Source of the DNA: an uncultured Planctomycetaceae bacterium
Lineage (GTDB): Bacteria; Planctomycetota; Planctomycetia; Pirellulales; Lacipirellulaceae
DNA length: 6,615 bases
Reading direction: 5' to 3'
NCBI GenBank assembly: GCA_937860165.1
Contig: CALMBE010000406.1
Location: 1 to 6,615, forward strand
Shown piece after piece: positions 1 to 5,488 of the stretch. A program made the translations under genes and the position numbers. Below the pieces are notes generated by a model. It ran no database searches, had not been told where the DNA came from, and saw only the letters and a program-made list of their open reading frames with translations. The stretch's first letter is position 1. The number at the start of each line of letters is the position of its first letter.

Positions 1-365
1 CGGATCGTCGTGCTCGTGGCGTCGCACTCCAAGTGCAGGGTTTGATCGTTGCTTTCTCGCAAGATCGAACCAAAGCGGGAAACCGACAAGACGGCCATGC
101 CAGGAATTTGAATGTCGACCCCCGTCACCTGATGCCGAATGGCAACCTCCAAATCGGTTGCTGAAAGGGTGGCGGTATCCGCCGTCACTTCGAGCTTAAC
201 GTTTTGCAGAATCGGTTTTGGACTGCGTGAGGGGACCACCACGGCGACGGTTTGAAACGCCTGAAGAAGTTGCTCACGGTCACAGGAAATTTTCATCGAC
301 TTGGTCCCCTTCCCGCCCGAGTGCTGGGAAAGCGTGGCGGAATTGTTTTCTAGTACGGTACTCAA
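1..365 (-). CDS. dnaN: DNA polymerase III beta sliding clamp, N-terminal part (cut by window edge)
   Basis: The beta clamp is a ring-shaped dimer that tethers DNA polymerase III to DNA. Only the first 121 codons are present; the gene runs off the left edge. From the internal ATG at 296 the protein reads MKISCDREQLLQAFQTVA, then SRSPKPILQNVKLEV and LSATDLEVAIRHQV, the typical first clamp domain (start motif, 'PILxNVxLE', 'LxATDLEVxI'). I place the start at the TTG at 365-363, in frame and 23 codons upstream, because AGGAGGA lies 5 nt before it and no SD precedes the ATG. This adds a short polar leader (STVLENNSATLSQ...). The gene lies downstream of dnaA on the same strand with the putative origin between them, the classic dnaA-oriC-dnaN order. 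Identity is very secure; the start is likely but unproven. Confidence 0.95.
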   Translation of the reverse strand, partial: MSTVLENNSATLSQHSGGKGTKSMKISCDREQLLQAFQTVAVVVPSRSPKPILQNVKLEVTADTATLSATDLEVAIRHQVTGVDIQIPGMAVLSVSRFGSILRESNDQTLHLECDATSTTI

Positions 366-370
366 TGGAA

Positions 371-377
371 TCCTCCT
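371..377 (-). promoter_or_regulatory. Shine-Dalgarno site that decides the dnaN start
   Basis: The minus strand reads AGGAGGA, a near-perfect SD, 5 nt before the TTG at 365-363. It is the best ribosome binding site in this half of the window and the reason for preferring TTG over the ATG at 296. Confidence 0.8.
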
Positions 378-390
378 GAAAGTGTTTCCC

Positions 391-414
391 TTTAATAATT
401 AAAATTGATTTATA
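391..414. other. AT-rich tract, candidate DNA unwinding element
   Basis: Twenty-three of these 24 bases are A or T (the one G is at 407). The tract directly abuts the trio-like repeats on the side away from the DnaA boxes, where an unwinding element is expected. It also lies just upstream of dnaN, so it could contain part of the dnaN promoter; I see no clear -35/-10 pair there. Confidence 0.6.
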
Positions 415-430
415 GCAGTAGTAGTAATAC
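413..430. repeat. DnaA-trio-like triplet run
   Basis: On the plus strand the bases read as triplets TAG CAG TAG TAG TAA TAC. Read 3'->5', the middle ones fit the DnaA-trio consensus 3'-[G/A]A[T/A]-5', on which DnaA is known to assemble along one strand to open the origin. The run lies between the box-like sequences at 434-451 and the AT-rich tract. A chance triplet repeat is possible; the position is what makes it persuasive. Confidence 0.6.
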
Positions 431-433
431 AAG

Positions 434-451
434 GGTGGAAATTGTTGATAA
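434..451 (+). promoter_or_regulatory. Two abutting DnaA-box-like 9-mers
   Basis: TGTTGATAA at 443-451 differs from the consensus TGTGGATAA at one base. GGTGGAAAT at 434-442 is a weaker match with three mismatches. They abut in the same orientation, next to the trio-like repeats, where a box pair would load DnaA onto the trios. Confidence 0.55.
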
Positions 452-508
452 GTGTTCAAAATCAGTCGAAAGTTGTGACCAGTTAACGAGTTACGATTGA
501 TAAATGAT

Positions 509-517
509 TGTGGAAAA
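509..517 (+). promoter_or_regulatory. DnaA-box-like 9-mer
   Basis: TGTGGAAAA has one mismatch to the consensus TGTGGATAA. It belongs to the box cluster of the dnaA-dnaN gap. Confidence 0.55.
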
Positions 518-552
518 GCTGTGTGAGGGAAGTTGGAAGAATGTCGGTGACC

Positions 553-561
553 GGTCGATAA
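553..561 (+). promoter_or_regulatory. Weak DnaA-box-like 9-mer
   Basis: GGTCGATAA has two mismatches to TGTGGATAA and keeps the GATAA half. It is supported mainly by its place in the cluster; a related GATTGATAA (three mismatches) lies at 495-503. Confidence 0.35.
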
Positions 562-642
562 ACGAATAACAAATTAAGCAGTGGAGAAGAATTCAGAAAA
601 TTGGCATGAGTTCATACTGGTTACAAACATGGAACCGACTAG

Positions 643-651
643 CTTTCCACA
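643..651 (-). promoter_or_regulatory. Weak DnaA-box-like 9-mer, inverted
   Basis: The minus strand reads TGTGGAAAG, two mismatches from consensus. It is the only clear box-like site in this orientation in the gap and lies near the dnaA stop codon. Another plus-strand site, TGTGGTTCA, lies at 686-694 (two mismatches). Confidence 0.4.
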
Positions 652-700
652 TTGGGGGAATGTACATTCGCTTAAAATTGAACATTGTGGTTCAACAGGT

Positions 701-1768
701 CTATCCCGCCAGTAAAATTCTGCGGAGTACCTCGATTGTGTGTTGGGTGTTGGTATCGGCAGTCAGTGAATCTTGAATGGTGCTCATTGCGTGTATGATG
801 GTTGAGTGGTCGCGTCGCCCGAGTTCCCGCCCGATTTGTGTGTAGTTGGAATTGGTGAGCGTACGGAGCAAATACACGACGACTCCCCGGGCGAACACCA
901 GCGATTTCCGCCGGGCTGGGCCACGCAGGGCCGTCTGGGTAATGCCGAAGTAACGGGCGGCCACGGCAATCACTTGCTTGGCAGTCAGGGTTGTGATTGT
1001 CGCCTTGCAGTTTGATCCTGCTGGCGGGCCAAGCTCCCAATGTCTAAGAACACTAAGAACCTGAGGGACGGAACCACTCGCCGACTCCGCCAGGGATTGC
1101 AATTGCCGCTCGTTGATGGCGGTTTGGCGATCCGCGGCTACAAGCCGCAAGAGATCCAATCGGGCCGCAATTCCAGGCAGGTTGAGCCACAGCAGCAGCC
1201 CCCCTGCCAGCCGGTCGCGGAGCCCTGCTTCGAGTTCTGGCTGAACCGTTGGGGCGATTTGCGAGGTGCAGAGGACTGTGGCATCTTCTTCGCACAGGGC
1301 ATCGAAAGTTTCGCGCAATTCGCCATGCAATGCGAATTGCGGAGGCAATTTTTGCAGGTCCTCCAGCACCAGCAGGCGTAGGTTTCTTATTCGCTGGCGA
1401 AAGGCACCAAGTTCCCCCGCAGTGCGTGCCACGATCAACTCGCGGGCAAAATCCACCACGGTGAAGTACGCAACCGAATCGGCAGAGAACAGCGCCGACC
1501 ACCTGCGCACGACAGCGCGGGCTAATGATGTTTTTCCACTACCCGAGGGGCCGACCAGCACGAGAGGTTTTCCGATCGCCCCCGCTGAAAATTCGGACGA
1601 GCCGGTCAGCAATCGCTCCAAAGCTAGCAACGACAGTCGATTTTCGGGACCGGCAACAAACGTCGCCGACTCGAGCGGCGTGTGGTGGCTTGAGCTGATG
1701 AGAGAATTTGCTGCCGGATCGCAGAGCGCCGTTGGCAAATCAATTCTCAGCACCGATTCGGCGATCAT
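701..1768 (-). CDS. dnaA: Chromosomal replication initiator DnaA, short divergent form (355 aa)
   Basis: DnaA binds origin boxes and opens the duplex. Numbered from the ATG at 1768, the AAA+ domain begins at TFVAGPENRL (36-45), with Walker A GPSGSGKT (73-80), Walker B LLVLEDLQ (132-139, E-D instead of the usual D-D), sensor I TSQ (168-170) and an arginine-finger region LRDRL (183-187). The C-terminal DNA-binding domain ends in the DnaA signature GRRDHSTIIHA (317-327). There is almost no room for the usual N-terminal domain I and linker: typical DnaA is 440-470 aa. The sensor II arginine position appears to be Pro235 (SVPQVLSV). The frame stays open upstream to 1945, overlapping the desulfurase gene, but that stretch has no DnaA similarity. 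The only other credible start is GTG at 1897. No good SD precedes 1768. The gene follows the desulfurase by 122 nt. Identity is secure; the start is moderately so. Confidence 0.93.
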   Translation of the reverse strand: MIAESVLRIDLPTALCDPAANSLISSSHHTPLESATFVAGPENRLSLLALERLLTGSSEFSAGAIGKPLVLVGPSGSGKTSLARAVVRRWSALFSADSVAYFTVVDFARELIVARTAGELGAFRQRIRNLRLLVLEDLQKLPPQFALHGELRETFDALCEEDATVLCTSQIAPTVQPELEAGLRDRLAGGLLLWLNLPGIAARLDLLRLVAADRQTAINERQLQSLAESASGSVPQVLSVLRHWELGPPAGSNCKATITTLTAKQVIAVAARYFGITQTALRGPARRKSLVFARGVVVYLLRTLTNSNYTQIGRELGRRDHSTIIHAMSTIQDSLTADTNTQHTIEVLRRILLAG

Positions 1769-1890
1769 GGGTCCATCCGAAAAGACAAAAATTTTCCAGC
1801 ACCCGAAGAGCAGTACCCCCAGCGGACTGGCAAAACAAGCCCTGAGTGTATCCGATTGCGTGGCCCATCGGGAGGACTTGCCCCGAAATT

Positions 1891-3054
1891 TTAGCACTTT
1901 CTCAAGCGACACAACTCGTTGTAAGCATTGAGGATACGGCGACACCCCTCGTCGATCTCAGCAATCTCGGTAGTAGCGCCCCAACTGAACCGCAGAGCCG
2001 ATGCGACTTGCTCCGGCGCGAGTTCCATGGCCAAGAGCGTTGGCGAGGGTTCGCTCGATCCACTCGCACATGCCGAACCCGTGGAACAAGCAATCCCCAC
2101 GGTATCGAGCGCCAGAAAAAAAGCCTGTCGGTCAATCCCAGGAAAGGCAATGCATGCTGTGTTTGGGAGTCGCGGGGCGTCGTGACCGATCACTACAGCC
2201 GAGGGAATTCCCGCGCAGAGTTGCTCGACAAAGCGTGTCTTCAACGCCGCCAAGTGGCGCGTGCGGGGCTCGGCGTCGCGGCGCCAGCATTCCAGGGCAA
2301 CTTGCATTCCCACGGCCAGTGCGACCGACTCGGTGCCAGGACGGACCCCAGCTTGTTGGTGCCCACCGAACAACCGGGGTTGCACCGCGATGTCCCCCCG
2401 CAGCAAGAGCGCACCGATCCCCAAGGGACCGTGAAATTTGTGGGCCGCACAACTCAAAGCCGCCAGCCCCCAGTGGGTAAACAGGACCGGTAGTTTACCG
2501 ACCAATTGACAGGCATCGCTCATCAGCGGCACCGAGTGTCTCCGACAGATCGCTGAGATTTCTGTGATCGGTTGCAGGACCCCGGTTTCGTTGTTGGCCG
2601 CCTGGATGCAAACCAATCGCGTATTGGGGCGAAAACAGGCTTCCAATTCATCGACTCGCACGATTCCCCGCTGCTCGGCTCCGGCTCTTGAAACCTGCCA
2701 GCCCCGCCGTTCAAGTTCCTCGACGGGCCTCAAAATCGAAGAGTGCTCCATCGCAGAAGTGATTAAGTGACCTGGTGGCAGGTGTGCTAGCATTCCCAAG
2801 AGCGCTAAATTATTGGCCTCGGTCCCGCCGCTGGTGAAGACAAGTCGATCGGGGTCCATACCATTCGTTTTTGCCCCCAACAGCTCGGAAATGCGATCCC
2901 GAGCCGTTTCGAGGGCTCGGCGGGCGGCCTGACCTAAATGGTGCTGGCTGGCGGGATTCGCGCGATATCGCACAGCGGCGTCGCGCACGGCCTCGGCAAC
3001 TTCCGGCAGGAGTGGGGTCGTGGCATTGTGATCGAGATAAATCGAGTCGTTCAT
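1891..3054 (-). CDS. Cysteine desulfurase, NifS/IscS type (387 aa)
   Basis: This PLP-dependent enzyme converts cysteine to alanine and passes the sulfur as a persulfide, for Fe-S clusters or tRNA thiolation. From the ATG at 3054 it starts MNDSIYLDHNATTPLLPEV, the usual N-terminus. Other landmarks are FTSGGTEANNLAL (73-85, cofactor phosphate loop), EHSS with His104 stacking on PLP, NNETG (154-158), DACQ (180-183), PLP lysine 206 in AAHKFHGPLG, RPGTES (238-243) and the persulfide cysteine 329 in STGSACASGSSEPS. Length is normal for the family. The frame is open for 43 more codons upstream, but that part has no family similarity. No SD precedes the ATG; instead TATAAT lies 6 nt upstream. It is the first gene of the minus-strand row leading into dnaA. 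IscS, NifS and SufS-like roles cannot be separated here, and no scaffold gene is adjacent. Confidence 0.95.
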   Translation of the reverse strand: MNDSIYLDHNATTPLLPEVAEAVRDAAVRYRANPASQHHLGQAARRALETARDRISELLGAKTNGMDPDRLVFTSGGTEANNLALLGMLAHLPPGHLITSAMEHSSILRPVEELERRGWQVSRAGAEQRGIVRVDELEACFRPNTRLVCIQAANNETGVLQPITEISAICRRHSVPLMSDACQLVGKLPVLFTHWGLAALSCAAHKFHGPLGIGALLLRGDIAVQPRLFGGHQQAGVRPGTESVALAVGMQVALECWRRDAEPRTRHLAALKTRFVEQLCAGIPSAVVIGHDAPRLPNTACIAFPGIDRQAFFLALDTVGIACSTGSACASGSSEPSPTLLAMELAPEQVASALRFSWGATTEIAEIDEGCRRILNAYNELCRLRKC

Positions 3055-3060
3055 GCCAGC

Positions 3061-3066
3061 ATTATA
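3061..3066 (-). promoter_or_regulatory. Perfect -10 hexamer just before the desulfurase ATG
   Basis: The minus strand reads TATAAT, ending 6 nt before the ATG at 3054. If used, transcription would start at about the A of the ATG, giving a leaderless mRNA. That agrees with the missing SD. I see no good -35 at 16-18 nt (ACCTCG at 17), which weakens the call. Confidence 0.4.
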
Positions 3067-3199
3067 GCCGATGTACATTTCAGCGAGGTTTGCCCTTGCC
3101 GATGATTTTCGTTCGGGGTTACCATCCCCGCCGCTTCCCAGGCCAACGTAAGGATGCGTGAGGCCATGTGGATTGAAAAGCACTCAAGGATGAGAAGCC

Positions 3200-3820
3200 A
3201 TGCCCGTTTTTTTCCGTGCGGCAGTGATGCTGTTCGCCCTGGTGGGTCTCCCGGCAGCCTGGACTTACTATGGGCCGCTCCCGGCGAGTGCCCAGCGGGT
3301 CGTGGACCGGTTTGTAGAGGTAGCCAAAGACGCCATCGGCTGGTCCCATGTGGCCTCGAAAGACACCGTAGAACACGATCGCATAGTCGCTCCGCGGTTC
3401 GACGAAGTCTTGCCCACCCCTCAAAATTATGTGCCACTCTCCCATGTTTCGAGCGCTGCGCCCGTCGCTTTGGCCTCGGCGACTATGCCATTCAGCGAAC
3501 CCCAGCCGCTCAGCGCGAATCCGCTAGGCGAGAAGTCCCCCAATCTCGAATCGGGTGAACTGGCTACCGAATTGGAACCCCACTTGGCGTTCTTGCGGAG
3601 CATGGGTGCCGCTCACTATGCCATGGAACCCTGGGGAAAAGACGGCAAAAGATTTCGCTTCCATTGTTCGATTTGCTTAGGTGAAAACGGCAATTGTACT
3701 CGGCATTTCGAGGCCATTGATACCGACCCCGTCGCCACCGTCCGCCAGGTAGTCGGGGAAGTTTCGGCCATGCAAAATGCCAGTCTCGACGCTGCCAGTC
3801 GCGTTACCCAGTGGCGGTAG
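3200..3820 (+). CDS. Signal-anchored or exported protein of unknown function (206 aa)
   Basis: I do not recognise a named family. Residues 4-24 (FFRAAVMLFALVGLPAAWTYY) are hydrophobic after a very short N-terminus, so the protein is probably exported or anchored by its N-terminus. Residues 55-125 are low-similarity, Pro/Ser/Ala-rich linker. The C-terminal part (about 124-192) looks like a folded conserved domain: LRSMGAAHYAMEPWG (132-146), RFRFHCSIC (151-159), then NCTRHFEAIDTDP (165-177) and VRQVVGEV (181-188). I recall similar 'WG...RF.C...RHFEA...DP' domains in hypothetical proteins of planctomycetes, without having searched. Cys156, Cys159, Cys166 and His169 form a C-x2-C-x6-C-x2-H spacing that might bind metal. 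The gene diverges from the desulfurase gene and ends just before scpB, so it may share a transcript with it. Only a weak AGGATGAGAAG precedes the ATG. Confidence 0.8.
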   Translation: MPVFFRAAVMLFALVGLPAAWTYYGPLPASAQRVVDRFVEVAKDAIGWSHVASKDTVEHDRIVAPRFDEVLPTPQNYVPLSHVSSAAPVALASATMPFSEPQPLSANPLGEKSPNLESGELATELEPHLAFLRSMGAAHYAMEPWGKDGKRFRFHCSICLGENGNCTRHFEAIDTDPVATVRQVVGEVSAMQNASLDAASRVTQWR

Positions 3821-3843
3821 AAACTCGACGGATCAACAGTCTC

Positions 3844-4548
3844 ATGTACCATCGCCCGGGTATTCTTGGTTTTCGTCTGGCGAGCGTCTCCGAGCGTTAT
3901 CGCACCCCCTTGGCCGCTCCGAATGACAAGAATCCAAAGGCGAAGCGAAACGGCGCGGCTTCTGTGGGCCCACGGACACCCCGGGCTACCCAGCAAATCG
4001 CGGATTCTGACGATTCCGAAGCTGCCAAGTTGGCACGGATCGAGGCCATATTGTTTCTGACCCGCGAGCCAATTTCGACAAGAAAATTGGCGAATTTGGC
4101 CAAACTTGCCGATGGAACGGAAGCTCGAACATTGTTAAAACAACTTTCCCGGCGCTACGATCAGCGGGCCAGTGCCCTGCAAGTGATTGAAGTGGCGGGG
4201 GGAGTGCAGTTTTTTACCCGTCCTGCCCTGGCCGATTGGATCCGGAGAATGCATGGCGAAGCCGAGGAAATTCGGCTTTCCCCACCGGCTTTGGAAACGC
4301 TGGCCGTGGTGGCCTACCGTCAGCCGGTGGTCCGGGCTGAAATAGAAGCCATCCGGGGGGTCCAGTGCGGCGAAATTTTACGTGTGTTGATGGAACGCGA
4401 CCTATTGCGTATTGTCGGGAAAGCGGAAGAATTGGGACGCCCCTTTTTATATGGGACCACCAAAAAGTTTTTACAAGTTTTTGGACTGCGACGCTTGGAA
4501 CAACTTCCCCCAATCGATCAAATTCATAGCGTGGGAGCGGACTGGTAA
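3844..4548 (+). CDS. scpB: Segregation and condensation protein B (ScpB)
   Basis: ScpB is the paired winged-helix (kleisin-associated, KITE) subunit of the SMC-ScpAB condensin that organises and segregates the chromosome. Numbered from the ATG at 3844 (234 aa), the first winged helix starts at KLARIEAILFLTREPIS (62-78) and runs to about 135. The second carries the family signature LSPPALETLAVVAYRQPVVR (145-164), then EIEAIRGV, RDLLRIVGKAEELGRPFLYGTT (185-206) and FGLRRLEQLPP. About 58 basic, Ser/Pro-rich residues precede the core, an uncommon extension. The start is uncertain: the frame is open to a GTG at 3811, which would overlap the upstream stop by 10 nt (245 aa), and neither start has a clear SD. 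Placement near dnaA/oriC fits condensin loading near the origin. No scpA or smc is in view. Confidence 0.93.
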   Translation: MYHRPGILGFRLASVSERYRTPLAAPNDKNPKAKRNGAASVGPRTPRATQQIADSDDSEAAKLARIEAILFLTREPISTRKLANLAKLADGTEARTLLKQLSRRYDQRASALQVIEVAGGVQFFTRPALADWIRRMHGEAEEIRLSPPALETLAVVAYRQPVVRAEIEAIRGVQCGEILRVLMERDLLRIVGKAEELGRPFLYGTTKKFLQVFGLRRLEQLPPIDQIHSVGADW

Positions 4549-4550
4549 TC

Positions 4551-4579
4551 TTGCCAAGACGCGCCCGATTCGCCATAAA
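4551..4579 (+). promoter_or_regulatory. Sigma-70-like promoter candidate for the acidic small gene
   Basis: TTGCCA (4551-4556; five of six matches to TTGACA), a 17-nt spacer and CATAAA (4574-4579; four of six to TATAAT) lie directly after the scpB stop. Transcription from about 4586 would give a leader of roughly 78 nt to the GTG at 4664. No upstream element or operator is evident. Confidence 0.5.
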
Positions 4580-4663
4580 AACTTACGTACCATTCCCTCC
4601 AGCGACGACTCTACTAGACGTTCCCGTATTCATCAGAATTGTAAGCAGGTGAAGGAGCCTATC

Positions 4664-4933
4664 GTGCAACTTAATGAACCACAAGATTCGTTAGATTTCG
4701 TTTTCTCATCGCCAGGTGCTTCGTCGACTTTGATCGACCCATTGGAAATCGACACGCTGGGAGTCTTCGCTCCTTGGGCGACCCCATTGGTTGATGCCAA
4801 AGAAGAGGAAGAAGAGGAAGAGTACGAGTACGAAGACGAAGACTCCGAAGACGAAGAGGACGAAGAGGAGGACGGTGCGTTGAACGAGCATGGGCATTCC
4901 TTACTTGGATTGTATTGTGTGGTCTTCTACTGA
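4664..4933 (+). CDS. Small protein with Glu/Asp-rich tail (89 aa), function unknown
   Basis: The start is GTG at 4664, set by GAAGGAG at 4651-4657 with 6 nt spacing; the longer frame from 4412 lies inside scpB and is not real. The N-terminal ~45 residues (MQLNEPQDSLDFVFSSPGAS, then LIDPLEIDTLGVFAPWATPL) look like ordinary, perhaps conserved sequence. Residues about 46-70 are nearly all Glu, Asp and Tyr with a Ser, encoded by GAAGAGGAAGAG-type repeats. The last residues (GALNEHGHSLLGLYCVVFY) are abruptly non-acidic and hydrophobic. That tail lies where the base composition of the window changes, so the true C-terminus may be missing and replaced by unrelated sequence. I do not recognise a function; acidic tails of this kind may bind basic proteins or cations, but nothing here shows it. 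Confidence 0.6.
   Translation: MQLNEPQDSLDFVFSSPGASSTLIDPLEIDTLGVFAPWATPLVDAKEEEEEEEYEYEDEDSEDEEDEEEDGALNEHGHSLLGLYCVVFY
4801..4874 (+). repeat. Imperfect GAA/GAG/GAC codon repeat
   Basis: A purine-rich low-complexity run of Glu and Asp codons (gaagaggaagaagaggaag and similar) encodes the acidic tail. It can slip in replication and is easily mis-joined in assembly because short k-mers recur in unrelated genomes. Confidence 0.7.
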
Positions 4934-4935
4934 AG
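4875..4935. other. Composition break: possible chimeric join or transfer boundary
   Basis: Left of this point G and C are balanced on the plus strand (16 G, 17 C in 4021-4080). To the right G dominates (27 G, 7 C in 4981-5040 and again in 5581-5640) and GTG/GGGG words abound. Gene orientation and content change at the same place. The exact breakpoint cannot be set; the end of the acidic repeat is the best guess. Confidence 0.45.
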
Positions 4936-5007
4936 AGATACAGGATGGGGTTCGTCGTGAAGGATCGTACGTGGATGAGATGGGGGGAGTATGAAGTGAG
5001 GGGGAAT

Positions 5008-5039
5008 GAGTGAGGCCATCGTGATGGATGGCCTCACTC
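5008..5039 (-). terminator. Strong 13-bp hairpin after the lipoprotein gene
   Basis: Arms 5008-5020 (GAGTGAGGCCATC) and 5027-5039 (GATGGCCTCACTC) pair perfectly over 13 bp around a 6-nt loop. The hairpin begins 20 nt past the lipoprotein stop codon, where a terminator is expected. The minus strand continues ATTCCCCCTCAC, with no T-run, so it may be an mRNA-end stabiliser or a non-canonical terminator. Being symmetric, it could also act on transcripts coming from the left. Confidence 0.65.
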
Positions 5040-5058
5040 GGGGAATGACCAGAGTGAA

Positions 5059-5475
5059 TTATTTCGTTTCTTGTCCTGTTGACCCGCCTTGAGTCTTTTG
5101 TAGTTTCACGTGATAGTTCGAGTTCGCGACATACCACCAATCGCCTGTGATGGCATCAACGAGGATGGGAATGGGACCCAACAACAACCCAGGGAGGAAG
5201 TCCTGTACAAGATGCGAAGTTCGGAATCCTCGTTGTATGGAGACCGTCTGTGGCTGATAGCCTTCCTTCGTGATTTGAATCGACTGGGGAATGCTGTATC
5301 CGCCGGGTACGGTGGCACTCATGGGCGAAGTGCCCGTAATATTGCCAATTGTGACATTGGCGTCATCTGGCTGTGTCGTGACCGAAACCTGTTGATCGAT
5401 GTTCGCCATGGTTGCACAGCCACTGATGAGGGCCGTACTGAGACAGAGGGCGAGGATGGGGATCAATGTCTTCAT
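5059..5475 (-). CDS. Lipoprotein with PEGA-like domain (138 aa)
   Basis: The N-terminus MKTLIPILALCLSTALISGC is a lipoprotein signal peptide with lipobox ISGC, lipidated at Cys20; Ala at +2 suggests sorting to the outer membrane. Residues about 29-86 (VSVTTQPDDANVTIGN, then GTSPMSATVPGG and ITKEGYQPQTVSI) resemble a PEGA-type beta domain, in which 'P.dA.V.i.g...G.tP' is followed by a '.GY......' strand. A hydrophobic stretch with a DAITGDWWYV motif (about 94-118) follows, as in many small bacterial lipoproteins of this sort; the last ~20 residues are polar. The ATG is set by AAGGAG at 5488-5483, 7 nt upstream. A strong hairpin follows the stop, so it is probably a single-gene transcript. A cell-surface structural role is likely by family, but the ligand is unknown. 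Confidence 0.88.
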   Translation of the reverse strand: MKTLIPILALCLSTALISGCATMANIDQQVSVTTQPDDANVTIGNITGTSPMSATVPGGYSIPQSIQITKEGYQPQTVSIQRGFRTSHLVQDFLPGLLLGPIPILVDAITGDWWYVANSNYHVKLQKTQGGSTGQETK

Positions 5476-5482
5476 GTTGATA

Positions 5483-5488
5483 CTCCTT
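5483..5488 (-). promoter_or_regulatory. Shine-Dalgarno site of the lipoprotein gene
   Basis: The minus strand reads AAGGAG, 7 nt before the ATG at 5475, and confirms that start. I find no convincing -35/-10 pair in the 162-nt gap upstream. Confidence 0.75.

Larger units (their letters stand above)
366..700. other. oriC: Putative chromosomal replication origin (oriC) between dnaA and dnaN
   Basis: This 335-bp gap holds no convincing gene. It is AT-richer than its flanks and carries several 9-mers within one to three mismatches of the DnaA box TGTGGATAA: 434-442, 443-451, 509-517, 553-561, 643-651 (minus strand) and 686-694. Reading on the minus strand toward dnaN, the adjacent boxes at 451-434 are followed by a short CCTT-containing spacer, a run of triplets at 430-413, and a tract at 414-391 that is 23/24 A/T. 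Box, spacer, trio and AT tract is the order of the basal unwinding system described for Bacillus subtilis oriC, which also lies between dnaA and dnaN. That this is the working origin is inferred from motifs and context; many planctomycete origins remain untested. Confidence 0.75.

Noticed and set aside
1769..1890. Promoter for dnaA in the gap after the desulfurase gene
   Set aside because: The best pair on the minus strand (TTGTTT, 17 nt, TACTGC) has a poor -10; not strong enough to list.
1266..1931. 221-codon plus-strand frame
   Set aside because: It lies antisense to dnaA, has no recognisable domain, and dnaA is certain from its motifs. A shadow of a GC-biased gene.
1846..2493. 215-codon plus-strand frame
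   Set aside because: Antisense to the cysteine desulfurase, whose catalytic motifs are all present; Arg/Pro/Gly-rich shadow translation.
3067..3199. Promoter for the plus-strand gene at 3200
   Set aside because: TTGCCC/TTGCCG hexamers near 3090-3101 have no acceptable -10 at 16-18 nt.
4412..4663. Upstream extension of the acidic protein frame
   Set aside because: It overlaps the end of scpB in another frame; the SD at 4651-4657 places the start at GTG 4664.
4801..4874. Possible CRISPR or tandem-repeat array
   Set aside because: The repeats are codon-level Glu/Asp low complexity inside a reading frame, with no spacers.
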